Source: Dallia pectoralis (taxonomy: Eukaryota > Chordata > Actinopteri > Esociformes > Umbridae). From it: 64,000 bases of DNA. Below the pieces are notes generated by a model that was given only the letters and a program-made list of their open reading frames with translations, was not told the origin of the DNA and made no database searches. Both the position numbers and the translations under genes were made by a program. The stretch lies in the NCBI GenBank assembly GCA_029465975.1, contig CM055750.1:2469548-2533547 (forward strand). Reading direction: 5' to 3'. Of the stretch, positions 30,572 through 54,172 are shown in pieces. The first letter of the stretch is position 1, and every line of letters begins with the position of its first letter.

Positions 30572-33500
30572 AACCGCAAGCGGGGCAACCGGATCCTTCT
30601 GACGTGGACCAATCAGAAGGGCCGTACGCTGCTGGGGAACCGGGACCTGAGTGACCCTGCGGACTACGACTGGTCAAGAATACTGTGCCAAGTTTTGTAC
30701 TGTAAAAGTTTTGTACTGCTCATCGGCGTGTAAACACACACGAGTTCTGCTTCATCATAAACGGTCAGGCTCTGCATTTAGTCTGTAGCAACATTTTTGT
30801 TTTTCTTTCTGAGAACGTTGAGGTGTGGTTTTGGTTCGTTGTTAATTGGGATATTGACCATTTTTCTGATTCCCTTATGCATCATGATGTGCACCTAGTA
30901 TAATATCTGCCTCTTTGGTGATGCATGAGAATAACAGTGAAGAATTATATTATGTGTCTGTTGGCTATCTAATGTTAGATTCAAAACATTTTGCTAAACT
31001 TTTATATTTGCAGGGCTACTTATGGGGGACGAGGTCTCAATGCTGTGATTGGAGATTCAGTTCTATTACCAAACCAACTGACTCCACTGCATATTAACGT
31101 AAACTAGGCTGAACGCTTTTTAAGTGAGAGATAATCTGTCCAGCTTTGGTGTGTGTTCTTCATAACCAAGTGCGGGCTACCGGTTCTTTTGGAAGATAAG
31201 CTTGTGAGGGTGTTTGAAAACATGAAGCAGAAGGATGGGAGAGCGAGGAAACACACAAGGTTGAAGAGACGGCAAGTTTGGATTGGGTGAACTTCACCGG
31301 CACACTGTCATCGAAACCTATAAGTGTTCAGCGTCTTCTTGACAGCAAAATCAAAATAGATGTGTTCTGGGGGTTTTTTTCTCTGGAGTTGCTTTCTCTG
31401 TTTCCGGCTTCTGTCTCTTCGCCTGCCTGTCAGAATAGCAATGACTACTTTCGTTTGTGCACAGGTTGCATGAAGACGTGGAGAGAAGTCTGAGAGAAAA
31501 TGGTACGCGTTTGCGTCCTGTATGCGTGATAACAACCAGTACTTAAATATTGTACTCTGGTTATAATCTTAAGAGCTCTGGTTGTAGTTAACCGGTGGTG
31601 GTTGAAGTCTGTATGTATTTCTGACTTCTCCCCTATCCGTCTGCTGAGACCAAATGCTGAGGAATTCGGGTGCTGAAAGATCGTAATTTACCCCAAAACA
31701 TATTTCCAATGGGAGCTAAGATTGTGAGTAAAGGATTTACGTAGGGCCCTAATGCTTGCTTTTTCCTTGAACAACCGTCATATCTGTGTTATTGCGACCG
31801 TCCATGTGACCAGAGCTGTGTGTGTTGGATACATGTATGCAACTCTCCATGTTAAAGAACCCCGTTAAGTGGTTATCCAAATGCACGTGCAGAAGACATG
31901 GGCAGATTGGTGTGAGTCATGTAGCAGAACCTAGACATTGAACGGCTTAGATCTTGAAACGCAGAAAGCTCAAATAGGAGAATTTTGAAATGTCAATGAC
32001 CAAAACGTGAATAGCAGAGTTTGTGCCAATGTGCACACTAGTAAGTGTTATATTGTGGATGTATTGTTGCTCCGTGTCCCCAATTGCTCTCTGAACACTC
32101 ACTCTGAAGTAAGTGGAACTCGCGGCTGCGTTTAACTAACCAGTAGTTTTTTGAGAACATTGAAAACACATCTAATTCATCTGTGAATTGTCAATTACCA
32201 AATATACAAAAATAAAAGTTTCTCGTTTAGAATAGTTTTTTTTCTTCATTTTACAATATGTTTTCCAACTATTGGTTTTTTGAACCATGAAATGTAATCT
32301 GATTGGTTCAATGAGGTTGCCAAGTTATAGGCGGGATCTAATTGTCCCAGTGAGAATCTGGGGTGAGTCCAATTCTGTCTTTTAGGGAGCCTATTTTGGC
32401 TGTAGGTTGCCACTAGGTAAACCTATAAAGAAGTTGTGGAGATTTTCTCACGGAGTTTCTCCCATGTTTAACACTCCATCGTTATCTATCAACCTCAATT
32501 TACTCCACTACAAATGATTCCTAGGTACACTTGTGGAATAAAATAGTTTTTATTGTATAAGAGGGGTAGCCAAGTAGACAATTGTGTTAGACAAGAAAAC
32601 TGAAGGTAGGTATTTCCGTTCCCTGAGCCAGCATGGTGAAATGTGTGTTTTTCCCGGACCAAGATAGTTAACGGAAGATTTTTAATAATCAGAATGCTTC
32701 GTTCGTCATAATTACCCCGTAAAATATTGTTAATTAATGTTTACATTGTTTCTTTACAAGATGTTTAACAACTGATTCTGAAACAACCATATAATAACTG
32801 TTCTTATTACTATGTTGTTACTCTAGTTAGTAACGAGTTAGTTTCCTAGTTATTAGGGCGACAGAATAGTGTAACCAAAGAAGATAAACAATTGTTTCTG
32901 CGCATGCATGCAAACACACGCCAAACTGGAAAGCTTCTGCACGGGCAAACCTGGTCAATTCTTGGATTATATATTCAAGATCTAGGAAATGAATGGTCAA
33001 GTGTTGGTCAGGTTGTCATGTCAATTCCACTAACTTGAGATTGTAAATTAAGGCTGATATATATAGGTGTGTATATATGTATAAGTTAGGAGGAAGCCTG
33101 TCAAAGCCCTATGTTTATTTTATGTCTTATCTTACAAGCTTCTTCAACAGCCTTTCACTGAGTCCTGTGTTAAGGCTATGCCTTTGCAGATCTGCTCTAA
33201 TCCACCATGTTTCCATTCTAACCATGTCATTGACATCTGTGATAAAGAAAACACTTGTAATGTTCACCAACTCTGCAGCAGCCTGTAGCTTCGCGTATAT
33301 TTCTCTCGCCTGCTCTCTTCATTTAGTACTTCCTTTGTTTCTAAACTAAAATGCCATGATTGAAACTTAATGGATTTCTGTGTTATCTGCGTCCTTCCAC
33401 TACCGACTGGCGCAAATAGATTACATTTTTAATGGATACATTGTTTTTTTTAATTTTGGAGAAATGGGAAATGTTAATTATTACTCTTGCTGAATGTTTA

Positions 33501-34764
33501 GTTTTTATTATTATTTGGAATGAGGCCCGTTAAAACTCTGTGATGAAAAATGTGCAACGGCAAAAAAAAAGAGAACATTTGCCTATATCTATACAAAGAA
33601 GTAAAATAAAAGGGAACAATTTGATCTCACTTTTTCTAAGAATGTATTTTGATTATATAAATGGATATTATTATTCTGCTTGGTAAAAAGAACACATAAG
33701 AGAAAAATATGTGGGCAAAGCAGCACTCTCAGAATGCATGATAAACTGTATAACTGTGTCCTCCCTGAAAATATAATAATAAAAAAGCTCTGTCTATCGT
33801 CCAGCACTGTGTCAGTTAGTGAGACTAAAGGAAACTCTGTTCCCCCGTCCTCAGTGTGACGGACAGACAGTTACTTTAGACGATCAAGAGGGGGTTTTCG
33901 TGTTTGTCTTGCTGCTGCTAAACTCCCAACAACCCAAATGGCCTGCGCTAGAAAACCCTTGTCGTGAAATCTAGGAACTTTGCATTTACTTAATAAAACA
34001 TACAAAGAAACATGTACAGTACATGTAAATACTGGGTTTGTTGTCTTTTCTTGTTTGTTTAAAGAATGCATGATGGGTAGTGGTGTTTAAACAAAATGAT
34101 AAGACAAAGCCACACACTCTAAACTCAAATGCAAATAATATTTAAGAAGACCAAGACCCTGTCTTCATCATGGTAGTGGAGTTTCTCAAAGGTCAGCTTA
34201 AACTGTTAGGGTAGGGCCAGTTCACAGCCTGTCTCAAACACGAAGACTGTATAGTGTGTCTTTTCTGCGTTGAACTGATTGTAATTACTGCAAACAAACC
34301 AGCTATGTGAGATTCCTTCTTGAAGCTTACAACCCAGTGGGGACAAAGAGGTACTGGGCACTGTGATATTATGTGTAGGCAGTTGCTCTCAGTTAGATAT
34401 ACAATGTAGCGCCATGACAACGCAACAACATAGACAACCAGCCAAACATTAAACCAGCCTCGTATTCTCTGCCTAATGCTAATTGGTGGTTGCGGACCGG
34501 AGTGAAAAGCCCACAACTTCCTGACTAGCCGAATAGCCTGTCACTCAACGGCACCTCAGAGTCGACCCTCCCACTGAGCGAGATCGGTTGTGACAAAAGC
34601 CAGGAAAGGTCGAGAGGCACTGATTGAACCTGCAGTCCCAGGGAGCCGTACCATTATAACACATACGGGGGGGTCTTGGTTGACCCACTCCCCAGCAAAA
34701 CTGCTCAGGCACACTCACCAGAAAACATATTGGGTCGAAGGTCGCGGGAGTCTGAGGTGGAAGC
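30572..34764 (+). other. nos1 3'UTR and intergenic region to lrrc74b
   Basis: The first 100 bases after the nos1 stop are GC-rich; the rest becomes AT-rich. No transposon, RNA gene or coding exon was recognised in these 4.2 kb. The promoter and 5'UTR of lrrc74b must lie toward the right end. Confidence 0.5.
32211..32216 (+). terminator. Candidate nos1 polyadenylation signal
   Basis: First canonical AATAAA after the nos1 stop codon that I could find, followed within 30 bases by a T-rich stretch. It would imply a 3'UTR of about 1.6 kb. Another AATAAA lies near 32537. Confidence 0.4.
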
Positions 34765-48635
<13,871 letters not shown>

Positions 48636-48991
48636 TTAATCAATTCATTTGACATTGTTTGCACTTCCAGGCCAATTTATAGATAGATTAGTCATATTGT
48701 TATATTACCATGATGTATTCTTTTAGAGAAAATTACCTACCAGACTTGTGAACATTTACCCCAAGAAATCCCAACAGTGCCAATGTCTATATGTGTTAAA
48801 ACTACTTTGGTACCAAACTTTACAGAAGTGGAACCCACCAGGGCTTGTGGAAATACTTGCAGTATTTGATATATACACATATGGTAGAATGTCTTTACTT
48901 TAACATTTATCCTTTTACATTTGAACATGTGACAGGGGGACAGGGCCTATCCATCAAATCATTACAGTGTGGCACGCCTGGTCAAACAGTC

Positions 48992-48997
48992 AATAAA
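48992..48997 (+). terminator. Candidate lrrc74b polyadenylation signal
   Basis: AATAAA in caataaaagcc, 357 bp after the lrrc74b stop, followed about 30 bases on by tgtaactttgtctt. It leaves about 400 bp to the nipsnap1 start. Confidence 0.6.
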
Positions 48998-49139
48998 AGC
49001 CTTTTGAATGCTAGTACTGTAACTTTGTCTTCCTATTTACTGTTACATTGTGTGGCTACAGGATTAAGTCAATATAGAAGGATAAATGCATCTTGTTGAC
49101 ATGACACATCCTTACAATCTCCTATAGTATTTCCACCAG

Positions 49140-49395
49140 AGCGTCATCAACCAATCACAGTCCAGCAGTGAGGAGCGTCGATTGGTCGAGACTCCCATCA
49201 ACCCGCCCCTTCAAAGTGACTCCACCGCTGTACTGGCTCAGGGGCGAATGTCACATGACTTTTAAAGTTCCCCCGCGCGACACAAAGGCAGATAAGAGTT
49301 GGTTAAAACGTGCACTCCTGTTTATCTCAGGTCATAATTGCACGTAGAGAAGAGAGGAGAGAGAGAGAGGGAGACCGGAGGGTTTCATTCTGTTC
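49140..49395 (+). promoter_or_regulatory. Probable nipsnap1 promoter
   Basis: Compact intergenic region with two CCAAT boxes (accaatcaca near 49150 and inverted attggtc near 49180), a GC box (cccgcccc near 49202), the palindrome gtcacatgac at 49250-49259 and CpGs (ccccgcgcgac). No TATA box seen. Confidence 0.55.
49250..49259. promoter_or_regulatory. E-box/M-box palindrome gtcacatgac
   Basis: Perfect 10-bp palindrome with core CACATG flanked by GT/AC, the form bound by MITF/TFE-family factors, about 150 bp upstream of the nipsnap1 start codon. Function is inferred only. Confidence 0.45.
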
Positions 49396-49404
49396 ATGCA
49401 GAAG

Positions 49405-49478
49405 ATGGCGGCGACGTCTGCCAGGCTGGCCGGGGTCGGGATGGTGTACATGCATTCTGTCAGGGTGCACATCACAAG
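49405..49478 (+). CDS. nipsnap1: nipsnap1 exon 1
   Basis: Encodes MAATSARLAGVGMVYMHSV and RVHITR, a presequence-like start. Donor gtaata, phase 2 out. Confidence 0.82.
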
Positions 49479-52400
49479 GTAATATGGGAAGCTTTGCGTT
49501 GAACTTGGATTCATCTGAATGCCATTATAATTACTTGCATATTACATATCTAAAATCTCACAACTCCTAATGCCACATATTGGGACACATAATCGACTTG
49601 CGATAGTTACCTGATTGAATCAGTGTCCTACGGTATTTTTTATTTATGCATATTAAAGTTATCGGCAATGTCAAATGTACTGTGTGCTGGTATTTAAGGG
49701 GTAGGAAATGAGAGGCATTAAGGGACACATTTGGAACACTAAAGATATTTTCTTGTTGCTGCTGTTTAAGTCACTTGCACTTTGACCCCCTCCCTCCTGT
49801 TATCATTAAAGTTAAAGTCCAACTCAGTCTAGCTTTTTCCTTTGCAACAAGGACACATTTGCAATTTCTGCAAACTTGCCCGAATGCCACATTCCACAAT
49901 GTATAAATGTTGCGGTTAATTGCTTTTCCAGTTGTGTTTATTCGTTTAATCTATCAACATCTGATTTGATTCTCTCACACCAGAGTGGGCCTGTGTCTTA
50001 CCAGAGTGCTGTTTTTGGGCTGATCTATGATTTGAAATAGTCAGGTTTGTTTAAGCAACTACTGAAACCTGGATTCCCTAGTTTGGACTTGATGTGGCAG
50101 TGTGATCTTAGTGGGACATCTTCATATATTAGCCATGACAGATAAATATCTTCTATGAAGCTGTGCTCATTCTACTGACCAGACGTGCATGTATGGCAAT
50201 TGATATCATTCATATAAAAGTCTGGGCTGTCGACTTTACACTAGACAGACACACTGAACAACACAATGTTGAAAGCCATTTTTGAACAGAACATTTAGTA
50301 CATGTCAGATCCTTGCAAAAACAGTGTTCTAAAAGTATCTAAATGAACTATTTTTAATTGAATAAATATTTTGTGTGTAGGAGGTTTTCAGAAAAAGGAT
50401 GGTTCCGGTCAATGTTTGTGCGCAAACTGGAGACAAGGAAAGATGCCCACTCCAACCTGCTGTCAAAGAGCGAGACTAGTGACCTGTACAAAATGCAGTG
50501 TAAGTAATGTAATATATCACACGCATCTGTTTACTCCTAATCACAGTGGTTTGATGTTAACCACCCAATGTGAACCACAAGTACAGACAATTAGGTACAA
50601 TTTGCTTTAGCGCGGTGCGTAACCTCAGTTGGACGTCTCATCATTACGTCTCAGTGGAAAACATTTGAAGGATCATCTTAATGTAATGCTTGTTCCACAT
50701 AGGGAACCCCAAGAAATAAATGCACCGGTCTGAACTAAGTGAAATTTAATTTGAACGTTTACTGCTCAGAGCAAACTGATAACGATGTCATGGAGTTTGC
50801 TCACAAATGTTCCAACCAATGTTCACAAACTGTGTATTTTTGTCCTTTTTTCACTCAGTTCACAACGTCAAGCCAGAGTGTCTGCAGGCATATAACAATC
50901 TAGAGTAAGTACATCTCCTTTAATTTGCATTTTCCCCCCATTATACACTATAAATTCTGACCGGTTAACCCCTGGGCCATTTCTAGCTTTCAAGGACTTC
51001 ACAGTAGAGGGTGATAACTGATGTAACAAAACCTGATATTTAAAGTGAATCACATTTGATGGATCGGTTCTCAGAGACACAGTATTACAGCCAGTGGATA
51101 TTGCATTTTTTTTTCCAATTTCTGTGAACTGTGAACTTAGGGCTGAGGTCCACAGAAAGCTCCATTTAGATCCGGATTATCCATGCGAGGTGATTGGCAG
51201 CTGGAACACTTGGTACGGGGACCAAGACCAGGCGGGTAAGTAATGTAAACGCTGTAAACGTCAAATGAGTTGAAGAGTGATGGATGGTCCTCTTGTATAA
51301 TATGACAAAAGTTTGCTCTTTGTCTTGGTTGGCCTTAATAGTTAATAGTTTCCCTTGTGCAACAGTGACACCGTCTGGTCTGTTGTTGCAGTGCACCTAT
51401 GGAGGTATACTGGGGGCTATCCAGCGTTGACTGAATGCTTGAACAAATTGAACAATAATCAGGTAGTAGTTTAAGCAATATTTGTAATAATAGAAAACCT
51501 GTTGTCCTACGTTAAAGGGTCACTTTGGTCAAATAATCGGTATATGTTTAAACGATCTGTAAATATTTGTCTAACGCTGTAGGACTATCTGGAGTTTCGT
51601 AAGGAAAGGAGTAAAATGCTAATCTCACGGAGGAACCAGCTTCTTCTGGAGTTCAGTTTCTGGAACGAGCCAACACCCAGACCAGGACCTAACATCTATG
51701 AGATGCGCTCATACAGACTTAAGGCAAGTCTGTTTTGCTTGGATTACAGCAGCACATCTCTTTCAGCCTAGTAATTAATCCCAATTTTTTTTTATGAAGC
51801 CCTTATTACAAACGCCAGTTTTCGAAGTGCTTTTCTAAACACCCACCAAGACAAATTAAATGTTTTACCTTCACTGTCAAACACTAGAGTACAGTAACTA
51901 CCCAACAGACAGCAGTTATCCAATAAGAAAAAACCTTCAAACTAAATTCAGCCGCGCCTCGCATTACCGTGGAAACAGTGAAGAACGTTTTCACGAGTAA
52001 ACAAAAGATTGCTAGATTGAATCCAGGAGAGAACTCTCAGGTAATTTCTGGATATAACAATGTGTTCTCAGTCGACGTATCCGGTCAAATGGATGACGGC
52101 CTATGCACATTCAGTTGTGTACCGTACTTTATCTATGAGTGTGTTGTGTGAACGTTGTTTCATTCTGTGGGGCACATGTCAAACATGCAGACCGAGGTCA
52201 CTTATCTCCGTCTCTAAGGATGTGTTTGTTCTTCAATTTCAGCCGGGAACAATGATCGAATGGGGCAATCATTGGTAAGACTTGATCCATTTGACGGCAA
52301 CCATTCTCTGTTCGAAATCATGCTGCATGTGTATGAATTTGGTGGCTAACCGGTCACATGTTTCAGTGGAACGTCAAATGTGTTCAGTGTTAAATACGTT

Positions 52401-53091
52401 TCGCTAGGGCGCGGGCCATCAAATACAGACAGGAGAACAACGAGGCCGTTGGAGGGTTCTTCACCCAGATCGGAGACCTTTATCAAGTCCATCATCTCTG
52501 GGGTGAGTAGATGCTGCTGTGAGGTTAATTACTGCGTCATCATCAAACCAACTGAAAGGTGTGCAGACACGCCTGGAACCACTAATGTTCACGCAAAAAC
52601 AAACTGAGGTCAGCGATTTGCTAATTATTCACGATTGAAATAAGAGTTGTGCATGTTGTTGGTTAACCTTTACAGCTTATAAAGACCTCCAGTCCAGAGA
52701 AGACACTAGAAACTCTGCCTGGCTGAAGGAGGGCTGGGACTCTAGTGTGTATTACACAGGTACGTATACACACACAACTCAAAATGACGTGATTGGTTGT
52801 TATCGTCCATGTGAATCACCCCAGGAACCGGCTTCAAAATTTTATTCAGAGTTTAACAAAAATGCACAAATGCAGCAGATCCAGTTTAGACAGTTATTTC
52901 TCTGCTCACCTCTCTAGTTCTCATAATGCTTGGCCTTGGCCTACGGTGTGTAATATAGGCTAATACTGTCTTTTGGATAAAGCGTTAGATGTTTAACCCG
53001 GGTTAAGGCGTGTCATCTTCTCTCAGTGCCCTTGATTAGTAGCATGGAGTCCCGGATAATGATCCCGACCAGGAGTTCACCGCTGCAATGA
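49405..53091 (+). CDS. nipsnap1: NipSnap homolog 1-like mitochondrial protein
   Basis: Ten exons, 273 codons plus stop; human NIPSNAP1 has 284. A matrix-targeted protein that accumulates on damaged mitochondria and recruits autophagy receptors in mammals. The first 40 residues are basic and lack acidic residues, as in a mitochondrial presequence. Two NIPSNAP (dimeric alpha-beta barrel) domains follow: WFRSMFVRKLETRKDAHSNL, SWNTWYGDQDQAVHLWRYTG, then NIYEMRSYRLKPGTMIEWG and GGFFTQIGDLYQVHHLWAYK, ending SRIMIPTRSSPLQ. AIKYRQENNEAVGGFF is closer to NIPSNAP1 than NIPSNAP2. ATG 49405 has a good Kozak context (A at -3, G at +4). An in-frame ATG at 49396 would add three residues; TAG at 49345 closes the frame upstream. 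Confidence 0.92.
49479..50380 (+). other. nipsnap1 intron 1
   Basis: About 900 bp, no recognised repeat or exon. Confidence 0.5.
50381..50499 (+). CDS. nipsnap1: nipsnap1 exon 2
   Basis: Encodes RFSEKGWFRSMFVRKLETRK and DAHSNLLSKSETSDLYKMQ. Acceptor gtgtag, donor gtaagt, phase 1 out. Confidence 0.93.
50859..50904 (+). CDS. nipsnap1: nipsnap1 exon 3
   Basis: Forty-six bases: FHNVKPECLQAYNNL. Acceptor ctcag, donor gtaagt, phase 2 out. Confidence 0.9.
51141..51235 (+). CDS. nipsnap1: nipsnap1 exon 4
   Basis: Encodes EAEVHRKLHLDPDYPCEVIG and SWNTWYGDQDQA. Acceptor acttag, phase 1 out. Confidence 0.93.
51392..51462 (+). CDS. nipsnap1: nipsnap1 exon 5
   Basis: Encodes VHLWRYTGGYPALTECLNKL and NNNQ. 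Acceptor gttgcag, donor gtagta, phase 0 out. Confidence 0.93.
51583..51723 (+). CDS. nipsnap1: nipsnap1 exon 6 (GC donor)
   Basis: Forty-seven codons: DYLEFRKERSKMLISRRNQL, EFSFWNEPTPRPGPNIYEMR and SYRLK. Ends AAG followed by gcaagt, a consensus GC splice donor; the next homologous codons (PGTMIEWG) start the following exon in phase 0. Confidence 0.92.
51724..52242 (+). other. nipsnap1 intron 6 (GC-AG)
   Basis: About 520 bp with donor gcaagt and acceptor tttcag; contains no recognised repeat. Confidence 0.75.
52243..52274 (+). CDS. nipsnap1: nipsnap1 exon 7
   Basis: A 32-base micro-exon encoding PGTMIEWGNHW with phase 2 end. Acceptor aatttcag, donor gtaaga. Confidence 0.9.
52408..52502 (+). 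CDS. nipsnap1: nipsnap1 exon 8
   Basis: Encodes ARAIKYRQENNEAVGGFFTQ and IGDLYQVHHLW. Acceptor cgctag, donor gtgagt, phase 1 out. Confidence 0.93.
52676..52759 (+). CDS. nipsnap1: nipsnap1 exon 9
   Basis: Encodes AYKDLQSREDTRNSAWLKEG and WDSSVYYT. Acceptor tttacag, donor gtacgt, phase 1 both ends. Confidence 0.93.
53027..53091 (+). CDS. nipsnap1: nipsnap1 exon 10 and stop
   Basis: Encodes VPLISSMESRIMIPTRSSPL then Q and TGA, the conserved NIPSNAP end. Acceptor ctctcag. Confidence 0.92.
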
Positions 53092-54059
53092 TCGGAGGAC
53101 GGTCACGTTTTGGATGAGCACAATGTATTGTGAACGAACGCCCGCCTTCAATCGCTCTGTTTCTATGTGCTACACGGTTGACCCCTGAATTGGCACACGG
53201 GAGCTCAAGAGGGAACTCGCCACCGTCAGTACTGTTGTGAACGGGGGTCAGGGGTTGGCTTTAGTCGTTGAGGATTGAGAGGGTTATGTTTCAATTTAAT
53301 TACACCGAGCTGGGGAAGATCAATCGGTTATGCAGCTTGTTTTTTTATATATATAATTTGCGTCTTTAGTGTGTTGTCGTATGGCAGGAAGGATCATCTC
53401 AGTAATTGTGTCGATTGTGTAGAAATACCATATAGGTCAAAGTAAGCAAGTCTTTGTCGACAAGTAATCAAATTAGTCCGTGGTTTGCTAATATGTATTT
53501 TATACAGAATTTGTAACTGATTATTTTGTTTTGTGATTTGTTTGTTCATCTGTTGATCAAGATTTGTCATGTATGTTAAATGTCCCGTGAATGAATTAAA
53601 TATATGGGACCATGTTGTTACAGAAAATAATTTTGCAAATGTAAAGTTACGAGCATTTTCTGTAGTCTTGTTGTTTTATGTATGATGCTCAATTCTGATG
53701 TTTCACATCTGATCTATTTGGTCAAAAGATTGTAAGTAAAGCACATTATTTTCAAATAGGCTGTCCGTGCGATACCGTTTCCTATGGCTTTAAGACCGGG
53801 GGTGTGGGGGCGTGTCATGAGGCGAGGCCGTGTGTTTTCCATTTGAATGTACGGTAGCGAGCTAGGAGAGGAGTCGGATTGCGTCGGATGTTTTTCCCTC
53901 TTTATACCCGTGACAGACTGATGCAACACGGGGTTGGATAAGTAAGCCGCCCGAGTGTTTATCTGCTGTCCGTATGGGGCATGCAATAACCCGGTCAAAA
54001 CAGCAAGACAACCAGCCATTCATCCAGGCACTCACTCCGGCATTAAGCTATTGCGAACC
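53092..54059 (+). other. nipsnap1 3'UTR and castor1 promoter region
   Basis: Under 1 kb between stop and next start. An ATTAAA at 53595-53600 is a plausible nipsnap1 poly(A) signal. GC-rich blocks near 53795-53835 (ggggtgtgggggcgtg) suggest the castor1 promoter. No coding or repeat seen. Confidence 0.5.
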
Positions 54060-54172
54060 ATGGATTTGCACATTCTGGACCACCGGCTGCGAGTAACCAG
54101 CATTTGCAAGAACGGCCTGGTGAATTTTACACATCCATTAATTAAACTAATATTCCTGCGCAACCGCACTAG
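54060..54172 (+). CDS. castor1: castor1 exon 1
   Basis: Encodes MDLHILDHRLRVTSICKNGL and NFTHPLIKLIFLRNRTR, phase 2 out, donor gtgagt. Confidence 0.92.

Noticed and set aside
34640..34690. tRNA-like B box gactgcaggttcaatc on the minus strand
   Set aside because: No A box or acceptor stem at the right distance.
52960..53010. SINE-like tail ttttggataaagcgttaga before nipsnap1 exon 10
   Set aside because: Match to the common retroposon tail is only about 15 bases; too weak to annotate.
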